NCBI GenBank assembly: GCA_002392765.1
Contig: DGHT01000014.1
Coordinates: 1-29,131, forward strand
Reading direction: 5' to 3'
Source: Verrucomicrobia bacterium UBA3841
Lineage (GTDB): Bacteria > Verrucomicrobiota > Kiritimatiellia > RFP12 > UBA1067
DNA: 29,131 nucleotides
Below, one piece after another: positions 15,004 to 20,994 of the stretch. Below the pieces are notes generated by a model. That model was not told the origin of the DNA. It saw only the letters and a list, made by a program, of their open reading frames with translations, and ran no database searches. Numbering within the stretch: the stretch's first letter is position 1; each line of letters opens with the position of its first letter. A program made the position numbers and the translations under genes.

Positions 15004-16023
15004 TCATACAAATGCATTTGTGCTGTCCATCATACGAGATAAGATAATTTGCCCGGCTTTTTCCGCCGCACACCTATTTTTCATCCAATTTAGGAAAAAC
15101 CTCTTTCCCGCGTCATCTTCCCTCAACCATTCACGCAACTCTGAATTAAGTGACGCATATGCCCGTCCAGGTTTGTCCTTGAGTTCTTCCGCCGCCGTTG
15201 TTTTGCTAATCTGAAGCGCAGCAAGAATGTCTGTGTCCTTATAAACCTTAATGTCATAGATATGAGCAAGAAGGAGGCAGCAAAGACGGGGTGAAAATTC
15301 ACGCTCCAGCTCATCACGCCACGCAGCTGGCACAGCGATGTCTTCACCATGTGGCATTACACTACTCACGCTATCTGCCGCATCAAAATCGAAATTGCCC
15401 GTTTCACTTCCAGAACTGGTCACTTCAATAATGCCTTCGTCCGATGGGGAGAAATCGTCTTCCCCGCTTGAGACGCCATCCAACGTTCCTGTTGTACATG
15501 ACTGCGCATCACGCGAACGGGCAAAGACAACCATATCCCCATCAACATGACATGAGTAATTTGCGAACAGCCAGTCCTCAACGACTTGATTGATCACGCC
15601 TTGCGGCCCTATCAACTTGCCATTAATCACCTTTAGCGGCGGATCATCACTTCTGGCTACTGCATCCCAGACAAAATCTTTCCAGGCTTTTGGCTTTCGT
15701 ATACACGCCTCCTCGCCAAAATGACCTCTCTTATATCGCTTCGCCTTTTCATACTCAAGAAGCGCATCGTCAAACTCCTGAGCGAAATCAATATCTGAAA
15801 GTTGAGTTCGCCCATCTTCGTCGCCAAGTTGTAACATAAATGGCGACAATTTCTTCTTAAACGCATTGGCTATCACCGTAGACAACAACGCCTCATCCTC
15901 AGCAGTTCCGACTACAGACAAACCTTCACGAGGCCGGCCGAGGCCATGCACCCAGCAAACCTCCTTCCAGGCGTTCCACGCTTTCAGCCGCCGTGCGTTC
16001 TCCTCTGGTGTAAATGTAGACAC
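15004..16023 (-). CDS. Possible DNA-binding regulator, 339 aa
   Basis: Not confidently assigned. The N-terminal ~165 residues are helical and charged (AKRYKRGHFGEEACIRKPKA, then WDAVARSDDPPLKVINGKL), vaguely like a divergent sigma-factor or recombinase helical region. Residues ~175-230 are a low-complexity Ser/Asp/Gly/Glu linker. The C-terminal ~100 residues contain a helix-turn-helix-like segment (DTDILAALQISKTTAAEEL) followed by LREWLREDDAGKRFFLNW. The GTG 16023 start is preceded by GAGGAGGTG, which includes the end of the previous gene. The stop overlaps a possible ATG of the next gene. Likely a regulatory or DNA-binding subunit of the cassette; the role is inference. Confidence 0.72.
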   Translation of the reverse strand: MSTFTPEENARRLKAWNAWKEVCWVHGLGRPREGLSVVGTAEDEALLSTVIANAFKKKLSPFMLQLGDEDGRTQLSDIDFAQEFDDALLEYEKAKRYKRGHFGEEACIRKPKAWKDFVWDAVARSDDPPLKVINGKLIGPQGVINQVVEDWLFANYSCHVDGDMVVFARSRDAQSCTTGTLDGVSSGEDDFSPSDEGIIEVTSSGSETGNFDFDAADSVSSVMPHGEDIAVPAAWRDELEREFSPRLCCLLLAHIYDIKVYKDTDILAALQISKTTAAEELKDKPGRAYASLNSELREWLREDDAGKRFFLNWMKNRCAAEKAGQIILSRMMDSTNAFV

Positions 16024-16024
16024 C

Positions 16025-16456
16025 TTACACCTCCTCGCATTTCAAGATGTTGTTTAGCCGCCCCATTTCCTCGTTGTCTAACCTGGGCTTTAGGATATTC
16101 TTACTAATGCCATCTGCCCGTCCAAAATCATTGAAACGCAGACGGCATGGCCGAAGCGGTGCAAAATATGTGGGCTTATCATAGTGACTCGAACTCTCCT
16201 CGTCAATATGATAGACAGCGAGAGCCCTTGTATTAAAAGATCTTTTCGATGTCCCTATCAACATAGGGATCGTGTCATAGATTCCCTCTGCTTTTCGGCG
16301 GCATATCGACAGTCCGGGATGTGATTTTGCCTCTCGCTTCCAAACAAAACCAGCGATAGCCTCGTTCCAAAGGTGATTGTCGACCCACCATAATGTCCCT
16401 TTTGAGTAGTCAAAAAGGAAATCTAGTGCGGCAAATCTACGTTCATCAGAATCCAT
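16025..16456 (-). CDS. Possible PemK/MazF-fold protein, 143 aa
   Basis: A 143-aa protein with a beta-rich layout reminiscent of PemK/MazF-type barrels: GTLWWVDNHL near the start, GFVWKREAKSHPGLSICR (the position of the conserved arginine and 'vvS' strand), then DTIPMLIGTSK and YHIDEE. The match is by layout only. The ATG 16456 is favoured, 9 bp after AAAGGA; ATG 16462 and 16474 are in frame upstream. It ends 1 bp before the GTG of the 339-aa gene. If it really is an RNase toxin, the cassette would be a toxin-centred system; equally it could be a structural barrel with no nuclease activity. Confidence 0.65.
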   Translation of the reverse strand: MDSDERRFAALDFLFDYSKGTLWWVDNHLWNEAIAGFVWKREAKSHPGLSICRRKAEGIYDTIPMLIGTSKRSFNTRALAVYHIDEESSSHYDKPTYFAPLRPCRLRFNDFGRADGISKNILKPRLDNEEMGRLNNILKCEEV

Positions 16457-16481
16457 CGTCATTATTCCTTTCATATCAAAA

Positions 16482-16628
16482 TTACCGTCTGTCGTCCTCC
16501 ATAATGGGCACAATTCCCTCAAACGCGACCACCATCTCCTGATCCACGAGCGCCCATACGGCGTTCGTCAGCACCGCCGGGGAAGTACCCATGCCTGCGA
16601 TGAGAATTTTACGCCTTGCCGATGTCAT
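16482..16628 (-). pseudogene. N-terminal stub of CRISPR-associated NE0113-like protein (copy 1)
   Basis: A 48-codon remnant. The first 30 residues (RRKILIAGMGTSPAVL then TNAVWALVDQ) match the start of the CRISPR-associated NE0113/TIGR02584 family, whose members begin with ILxAxxGxSPxVVTxTLxAL and are linked to cyclic-oligoadenylate ring nucleases. The frame then leaves the family and stops at 16482. The ATG 16628 overlaps the preceding gene's TGA as ATGA. It is about 75% identical by eye, over the first 26 codons, to a second stub at 17239-17400. Confidence 0.55.
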
Positions 16629-17239
16629 GCCAGCACCTCCCAATAGCCGCCCTTGGTCGGGCCAACGTGACGGAGGCGACCAGATTCCCTTAATGTTCTC
16701 AAATTCTTCTCAACAGCCCTAACGGTGAGGTTTGTCACAATTGACAGTTCGTGTGCCGACGCAGTTGGATTAACACCTAAATAAGCCATTATCTTATCTA
16801 TGCTCGACATCTTTCCCACCCTACTTTTCACCGAACTTTTCACCCTACTTTCCACCGAACTTTCCACCGAACTTTTCACCGAACTTTCTACCCTACTTTC
16901 CACCCCAGTATTTACCATGGTCTTTTCCACGCTTGGCGCTGACATGGGGCGTTTCAGGATAACGCGGAAGTCGTCCGCATCGTCCTCTGTCCATTCGGGT
17001 GCGGGGACGCCCCATTCCTTGCATTTTGCGATCATGTCCTCGGTGCCGGTCCCGGATTTTTCGATATAGCCCTTCAGGTACATCGCCCGCGCCAAGAGCG
17101 GATTTACCGGCACCGACTTGTGTGTTTTCGATAGCTTGCCGATGGTCATGCCGTGCGGAAGGGATCCCGGGCTCCAGACTTCAAGCCGGTCCTTGAAGAG
17201 CATGACCTGTACGCTTGATATGAAGATTCTGTATTTCAC
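16625..17239 (-). pseudogene. Internally deleted DUF4062/AlbA_2 ATP-binding protein
   Basis: A 204-codon open frame that joins two distant parts of a known multi-domain defence-type protein. Residues 1-11 (MKYRIFISSVQ) are the start of DUF4062. From residue 12 it jumps to the C-terminal HATPase_c_4 region (VMLFKDRLEVWSPGSLPHG, PVNPLLARAMYLKGYIEKSGTGTEDMI). This is followed by a tetrapeptide-repeat linker and a winged-helix end (LTVRAVEKNLRTLRESGRL). The rest of DUF4062, AlbA_2 and most of the ATPase are missing. Intact relatives read NxSVQVMLF at the second site, so recombination between the two SVQ-coding spots would give exactly this junction. The GTG 17239 start keeps a good AGGAG. It may still make a protein, but not the original enzyme. 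Confidence 0.75.
16811..16906. repeat. 12-bp tandem repeat, about eight units
   Basis: Units of the form ACTTTYCACCGA / ACTTTYCACCCT repeat every 12 bp (clear units from 16823 to 16906, a degenerate one before). On the minus strand they encode [V-E/K-S-S/R] repeats joining the ATPase part to the C-terminal winged helix. Similar short-repeat linkers are typical of this protein family and likely vary in number. Confidence 0.8.
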
Positions 17240-17400
17240 TAAGCCACTCCTATCATCAATGCTAATTGTACCAAAGTTCGTGTGTTATGCACAACCGGCT
17301 TCTTCTGATGCGAAAGCGCCCACACGACGTTCGTCAGAACCCCTGGAGAAGTGCCGATGCTCGCGAGTAGAATTGAACGTCTGCGCACCGCCGGTTTCAT
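17239..17400 (-). pseudogene. N-terminal stub of CRISPR-associated NE0113-like protein (copy 2)
   Basis: A 53-codon frame. Residues 1-37 (RRRSILLASIGTSPGVLTN then VVWALSHQKKPVV) look like the start of the NE0113/TIGR02584 family. After that it runs into the promoter of the DUF4062 remnant and stops at 17239, sharing one base with that gene's GTG. The ATG 17400 is preceded by AAAGGGA. It is a direct-oriented paralogue of the stub at 16482-16628. No full-length copy, Cas protein or CRISPR array is present in the window. Confidence 0.55.
17265..17294 (-). promoter_or_regulatory. Promoter of the DUF4062 remnant
   Basis: Minus strand: -35 TTGTGC (17289-17294), 18-bp spacer, -10 TACAAT (17265-17270). 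It lies inside the 3' part of the upstream stub and about 26 bp before the GTG start. Confidence 0.45.
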
Positions 17401-17561
17401 TTGTCATTCCCTTTCATGCCTATATTATACCAAAAACACAGGCGACGCTGGCGAGCAATTCCCTGATTTCAAGCATATTTCATGTTTTCCCAATTCTCTC
17501 CAAAGTTCTCCATCGTGTGTATTAGAGAGTTGGCTCACAAAGCATATTTTAGTTCCCTTCC

Positions 17562-17826
17562 TCACGATATGTCCAACTTCGCTATTAGATCATTCGCCCA
17601 TACTATGGCCTCGTCTACCGTAGGCAGAACATCAAGGTCGCGCTTCTGATCTGCGTATGCCTGCTCCCACATCTCCCCCTTGGCCTTTGACGACACCTTC
17701 GCCTATCATCTGGGCCACGATGGCGTTTGCCATCTGCCCCCTCAGGTCGTTAGCCCGTGCGAAATCACCTGCAAACCGTTGCAGAGCGCGGTCAAGATTG
17801 GATTTGGAATTTGGCGCATTCTTCAT
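17562..17826 (-). pseudogene. AbiEii nucleotidyltransferase toxin, gutted
   Basis: From ATG 17826 the first ~48 codons (SNLDRALQRFAGDFARAN, GQMANAIVAQMIGEGVVKG) match the N-terminus of AbiEii/AbiGii-type nucleotidyltransferase toxins. The sequence then jumps, with a frame change at about 17682, to the family's C-terminal end (MWEQAYADQKRDLDVLPTVD, EAIVWANDLIAKL), stopping at 17562. Roughly two-thirds of the protein, including the GGxSL...R and RxTxDxD catalytic core, is gone. Read in the first frame the product ends as 63 residues. The start overlaps the AbiEi 3' end by 35 bp, as usual in abiE operons. The toxin should be dead. Confidence 0.82.
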
Positions 17827-18328
17827 CGGTAAGCAGTCCTTTCTCGTTGGCGGCAACGGCGGCGTCCGCAATCCTGTCTAGTTCGACCGCGCCATCCGCC
17901 CTTGCGGATTCAAGAGCATCGGCCAACCTTTGGCACTTTATGCCTTCGTACCCTTCATATTCCACGGTGTCGCATCGCGTGTTGTCCCGGATGCGGAAGC
18001 CTCGCGGAAGCTGACGCCTCACTCGCTTAGGAGTGCCGACATAGAACGCCGTCGGGTTTGCTGGAGTAAGGTGCAGCATATACAATACGGATGCACCCCT
18101 CAGATAGGCATCCTCGCCCACGACTGCATTGGCGAATGCATACACGTCGTTCTGTCCAGGGACATGGTGCTGAACCTGATAGACACCATGTCCGAGTCGC
18201 GTCAGACGCCCGCTTTGCACCATCGCAGACATGCTCTGCTTGGAAATGCCAAGCTCCCTCGCTTTTGCGGCGGTTATTATGCCATAGTGGTCTTCAGCCA
18301 CCGGCCAAATCTGTTCATATGCTGTCAT
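17792..18328 (-). CDS. AbiEi-family antitoxin/transcriptional repressor
   Basis: A 178-aa AbiEi-type antitoxin of a type IV toxin-antitoxin (abortive infection) system. The N-terminal winged helix (~residues 1-60) has ITAAKARELGISKQSMSAMV and RLGHGVYQV. The C-terminal antitoxin domain has DAYLRGASVLYMLHLTPANP and FYVGTPKRVRRQLP, then GAVELDRIADAAVAANEKGLL. It looks complete. In characterised systems AbiEi represses the abiE promoter by binding inverted repeats and counters the AbiEii nucleotidyltransferase; here that partner is deleted. No strong Shine-Dalgarno precedes ATG 18328. A good promoter with candidate operator repeats is upstream. Confidence 0.87.
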   Translation of the reverse strand: MTAYEQIWPVAEDHYGIITAAKARELGISKQSMSAMVQSGRLTRLGHGVYQVQHHVPGQNDVYAFANAVVGEDAYLRGASVLYMLHLTPANPTAFYVGTPKRVRRQLPRGFRIRDNTRCDTVEYEGYEGIKCQRLADALESARADGAVELDRIADAAVAANEKGLLTDEECAKFQIQS

Positions 18329-18349
18329 GTCAGAAGAACAGGCTTTATC

Positions 18350-18445
18350 TTACCTTTTGCCAATGAAGGGTATTATAGCACGAATTGCGTCCAAAAATCA
18401 ACCCCCAAAATGCCAAAAGTAAAGGAACTCTTTTACCTTTTGGCA
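18350..18445 (-). promoter_or_regulatory. Candidate AbiEi operator repeats flanking the promoter
   Basis: The motif TTGGCAAAAGGTAA lies just downstream of the transcript start (18350-18363, minus strand). A large inverted repeat of the same motif, TGCCAAAAGTAAA (18411-18423) facing TTTTACCTTTTGGCA (18431-18445), lies just upstream of the -35 box. A looser copy is at 18482-18498. This arrangement brackets the promoter and suits autorepression by AbiEi. The repeats are seen; binding is inferred. Confidence 0.55.
18372..18401 (-). promoter_or_regulatory. abiE promoter
   Basis: Minus strand: -35 TTGATT (18396-18401), 18-bp spacer, perfect -10 TATAAT (18372-18377). The expected transcript start is near 18365, about 37 bp upstream of the AbiEi start codon. 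Confidence 0.7.
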
Positions 18446-18687
18446 TAGTACCAAGTCTAGCCTGCCAAAGGTTGACCATTTTTGCCATACTTTTGGCCAC
18501 CATGCACCATCTTGCAGCACTTTACACATAAGTTTGGAAAAAACATTAAACAAGGATGGTTGCGCATCGCAAGACGGACGAGGCTGTTCGATTCTGCCCT
18601 GAAAATCGGGAGATAAATTCCGAAACGGAGCCTCCAGCACAAAATCCCAAGGTATAAAATTCGGCAACAAACCCCTGAAAACACAAT
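18446..18687. other. Intergenic region between abiE promoter and tRNA cluster
   Basis: About 240 bp without a convincing gene. Apart from one more imperfect copy of the candidate operator motif (18482-18498), no conserved element is recognised. Confidence 0.5.
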
Positions 18688-18710
18688 GTCCGCGCATCAT
18701 CTGCGCGGAC
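18688..18710 (-). terminator. Probable terminator of the tRNA cluster
   Basis: A perfect 9-bp GC-rich stem GTCCGCGCA/TGCGCGGAC with a 5-nt loop lies about 37 bp after tRNA-Phe on the minus strand. The following ATTGTGTTTTC is only moderately T-rich. Confidence 0.5.
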
Positions 18711-18746
18711 TGCCCGGTTCGGTTTCGCCAAGCCGTACATTTGGTT

Positions 18747-18822
18747 TGGTGGCCAGGCGCGGGATCGAACCGCGGACACACGGCTTTTCAGGCCGTTGCT
18801 CTACCGACTGAGCTACCTAGCC
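18747..18822 (-). tRNA. tRNA-Phe (GAA)
   Basis: A 76-nt cloverleaf. The acceptor pair is GGCTAGG/CCTGGCC with one G-T wobble, the D arm GCTC...GAGC, the anticodon loop CTGAAAA (anticodon GAA), and the T arm CGCGG-TTCGATC-CCGCG. The 3' ACCA is encoded. Last of three co-oriented tRNA genes. Confidence 0.96.
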
Positions 18823-18827
18823 AAAAA

Positions 18828-18903
18828 TGGTAGGAGCGCAGGGATTCGAACCCTGGACCCAGTGATTAAGAGTCACTTGCTCTACCAGCTGAGCTACGCT
18901 CCC
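18828..18903 (-). tRNA. tRNA-Lys (CTT)
   Basis: A 76-nt cloverleaf with acceptor GGGAGCG/CGCTCCT, anticodon stem AGTGA/TCACT and loop CTCTTAA (anticodon CTT), T loop TTCGAAT, and an encoded ACCA. Five bases separate it from tRNA-Phe. Confidence 0.95.
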
Positions 18904-18908
18904 ATAAA

Positions 18909-18984
18909 TGGAGCGAGCTAAGGGACTCGAACCCTCGACAACCACCTTGGCAAGGTGGCACTCTACCAACTGAGTTAAGCTCGC
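18909..18984 (-). tRNA. tRNA-Gly (GCC)
   Basis: A 76-nt cloverleaf with acceptor GCGAGCT/AGCTCGC, discriminator T and encoded CCA. The anticodon stem is CCACC/GGTGG with loop TTGCCAA (anticodon GCC). First gene of the tRNA cluster. Confidence 0.95.
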
Positions 18985-19001
18985 TTTCCAATATGTGCAA
19001 T

Positions 19002-19030
19002 AGTATATCAAAAATTTTTCGCAGGCGCAA
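19002..19030 (-). promoter_or_regulatory. Promoter of the tRNA cluster
   Basis: Minus strand: -35 TTGCGC (19025-19030), 17-bp spacer with an A/T tract, -10 TATACT (19002-19007), located 18 bp before tRNA-Gly. It is divergent from the mutarotase promoter. Confidence 0.65.
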
Positions 19031-19057
19031 GCAGAAATTTAATTTTTTTTCAAGCGG

Positions 19058-19087
19058 TTGACAATCCATCCGGTCTTTTGGTAGAAT
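19058..19087 (+). promoter_or_regulatory. Promoter of the mutarotase operon
   Basis: Consensus -35 TTGACA (19058-19063), 18-bp spacer, -10 TAGAAT (19082-19087). The ATG follows at 19112 after an AGGAG Shine-Dalgarno, giving a very short leader. Confidence 0.7.
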
Positions 19088-19111
19088 TACTTCTATTCAC
19101 AGGAGATTAAA

Positions 19112-20020
19112 ATGACAATCGACGAACTCAACAGAAGATACGGCGCGCCGGGAAGAATCGTTTTCCGCGCGGGACATTGCGGCTATCCCGAAGTCGCTCT
19201 CGCAAACAGGTTCGGCACTGCGGAGGTGGCCCTTCTCGGAGCGAACGTCCTTTCGTACAAACCGACCGGACACGCACCTGTCATATTCCGCCCGGACAAG
19301 CGCGACTACAACCGCGGCGAATCGTTCCACGGGGGCATTCCCCTCTGCTGGCCGCAGTTCGGAAACAAAATGGACAAGACGCTCCCGCAGCACGGCTTTG
19401 CGAGGATCATGCCGTTCTCGGTGGCCGGCACGCAGTATTCGGAAGAGATGACGGAAGTGACGCTCGCGCTCGAATCCTCGGACGAGACGAAAAAAATCTG
19501 GCCCAACGACTTCAGAATCGAGATGAAAATCTCGGTCTCGATGAAGCTGAATCTGAAACTCGTCACGGAAAACCGCGGCGAAAAGCCTTTCCGCTATTCC
19601 GCCGGATTCCATCCGTACATCGTGGCGGGCGACCGCGATGCGTGTTCGCTGAGGGGCGCGGACGGATGCGATTACGTCGACGCCGCCGACATGTCAAGCC
19701 ACCTTCTGTGCGGCGACCTGCCGATGAACGTGTCGAGAGACCTCGTATTCTCCCTCCCGCCGGCGCTTAAGCATGAAGCGGTTCTCGTGGACGGATCGCT
19801 CAAACGCGCAGTGGCGGTGGTGTCCAGCGGCAATACGAGACTTGTCGTGTGGAATCCGGGGCCGGAGGGCAGGCTGTCCGATTTCAAAGATGGCGACTGG
19901 AGAAAATTCGTCTGCGTCGAGCCCGTCACGGCCTGGCCGCAGCCCGAGCGCGAACTCGCTCCGGGCGAAAAGGAGTCCCTCACAGCTGCGATCCAGTCGA
20001 CGCTGGACACGTCCGCATGA
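19112..20020 (+). CDS. yeaD: D-hexose-6-phosphate mutarotase-like (aldose 1-epimerase family)
   Basis: A 302-aa YeaD/aldose-1-epimerase-family protein that interconverts the anomers of hexose 6-phosphates in the cytoplasm. Visible features are SFHGGIPLCWPQFG (substrate phosphate-site region), the catalytic His in LPQHGFAR, FHPYI after the central beta strands, VVWNPG, and the catalytic Glu in FVCVEPV. Length is typical. AGGAG precedes ATG 19112. The stop overlaps the radical-SAM gene as ATGA (20017-20020), so the two are coupled; no functional link between them is obvious. Confidence 0.9.
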   Translation: MTIDELNRRYGAPGRIVFRAGHCGYPEVALANRFGTAEVALLGANVLSYKPTGHAPVIFRPDKRDYNRGESFHGGIPLCWPQFGNKMDKTLPQHGFARIMPFSVAGTQYSEEMTEVTLALESSDETKKIWPNDFRIEMKISVSMKLNLKLVTENRGEKPFRYSAGFHPYIVAGDRDACSLRGADGCDYVDAADMSSHLLCGDLPMNVSRDLVFSLPPALKHEAVLVDGSLKRAVAVVSSGNTRLVVWNPGPEGRLSDFKDGDWRKFVCVEPVTAWPQPERELAPGEKESLTAAIQSTLDTSA

Positions 20021-20994
20021 GGCCCTTCTCCCTCCTGGTGAAGCCGGCCGGGGCGGCGTGCAACATCGCCTGCGACTACTGCTTCTACCTTTCCAAATCC
20101 GGCATAGCCGGCGGCGCGCCCGCCGTCATGCCGGAGGAGACTCTCGAAAAAACCCTCCGCTCGTACCTTTCGCTGCCGTTCGACTCGTACGCTGTAACCT
20201 TCCAAGGCGGCGAGCCCCTTCTCGCCGGACGCGGTTTTTTCGAAAAGGCGGCGGCCATCGCAAAAAGCGTTTCCGGCGCCGCCGGGAAGGTGGCGTTCTC
20301 CGTGCAGACGAACGGCATTCTGGCCACAGACGAAATGGCGGAGTTCTTCGCGCGCGAAGGCTGGCTTCTCGGCGTCAGCGTGGACGGGGACGCCGGACTG
20401 CACGACGCGCACAGAAAACATCGCGACGGACGAGGCAGCTTCCGCGATGTCATGGACGCTCTCGCCGTCCTAGACGCGCACGGCTGCGAGTACAACATTC
20501 TAGCGCTCGTCAACGCCGACACCGTGCGCAGTCCCGAACGTGTCTATCGCTTTCTGCGCGACAACATCGACACGCGTTTCCTGCAGTTCACGCAATGCCT
20601 GGAACAGGTCGGCCCGGAGGAATGGGACCGGTTCCTATGCCGAATCACGGACGTATGGAAGAACGACGGCGACATCGGACGCGTTTTCGTAAGGAACATA
20701 GAATCGGCCCTCTCGCACATTCTTCTAGGGCAGGCCGCGGACTGCATATACGCCGATTCATGCGACGGATATTTCGTAGTCGAAAGGAACGGCGACGTCT
20801 TTCCGTGCGATTTCTCCGTCGAAGATTCCCTGAGACTGGGGAACGCCGCGCGCGACCCCTGGGAGAAAATGGCTTCGGACCCGAGGCGCCTCGCGTTCGC
20901 CGCGCGGAAATGTCCGCGGCACGACTCGCGGAATCCCGCCGCGCTCTTCGAGCGCAAACTGCGCGGAGAAATAATCCCGCTGCTAAATCTCTAG
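20017..20994 (+). CDS. Radical-SAM enzyme, sulfatase-maturase type (short C-terminus)
   Basis: A 325-aa radical SAM protein with the cluster motif CNIACDYCFY (about residues 15-24), the GGEPLL element and VQTNG/SVDG strands, as in anaerobic sulfatase-maturating enzymes that make formylglycine. Family members usually run to 370-400 residues with a Cys-rich SPASM end. Here the expected first Cys residues are present (DCIYADSCDGYF, VFPCDFSVED, KCPRH), but the final CxxC...GGCPK-type segment is missing. The gene ends shortly after KCPRH, overlapping the 3' end of the convergent gluQ gene by 4 bp. It may carry fewer auxiliary iron-sulfur clusters. Translation starts within the ATGA overlap. Confidence 0.82.
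   Translation: MRPFSLLVKPAGAACNIACDYCFYLSKSGIAGGAPAVMPEETLEKTLRSYLSLPFDSYAVTFQGGEPLLAGRGFFEKAAAIAKSVSGAAGKVAFSVQTNGILATDEMAEFFAREGWLLGVSVDGDAGLHDAHRKHRDGRGSFRDVMDALAVLDAHGCEYNILALVNADTVRSPERVYRFLRDNIDTRFLQFTQCLEQVGPEEWDRFLCRITDVWKNDGDIGRVFVRNIESALSHILLGQAADCIYADSCDGYFVVERNGDVFPCDFSVEDSLRLGNAARDPWEKMASDPRRLAFAARKCPRHDSRNPAALFERKLRGEIIPLLNL

Noticed and set aside
16482..17530. CRISPR array near the NE0113-like stubs
   Set aside because: No regularly spaced direct repeats; the only tandem repeat is the coding 12-bp linker.
18747..18822. tRNA-Phe as integration site of a genomic island
   Set aside because: No second copy of the tRNA 3' end was found elsewhere in the window.
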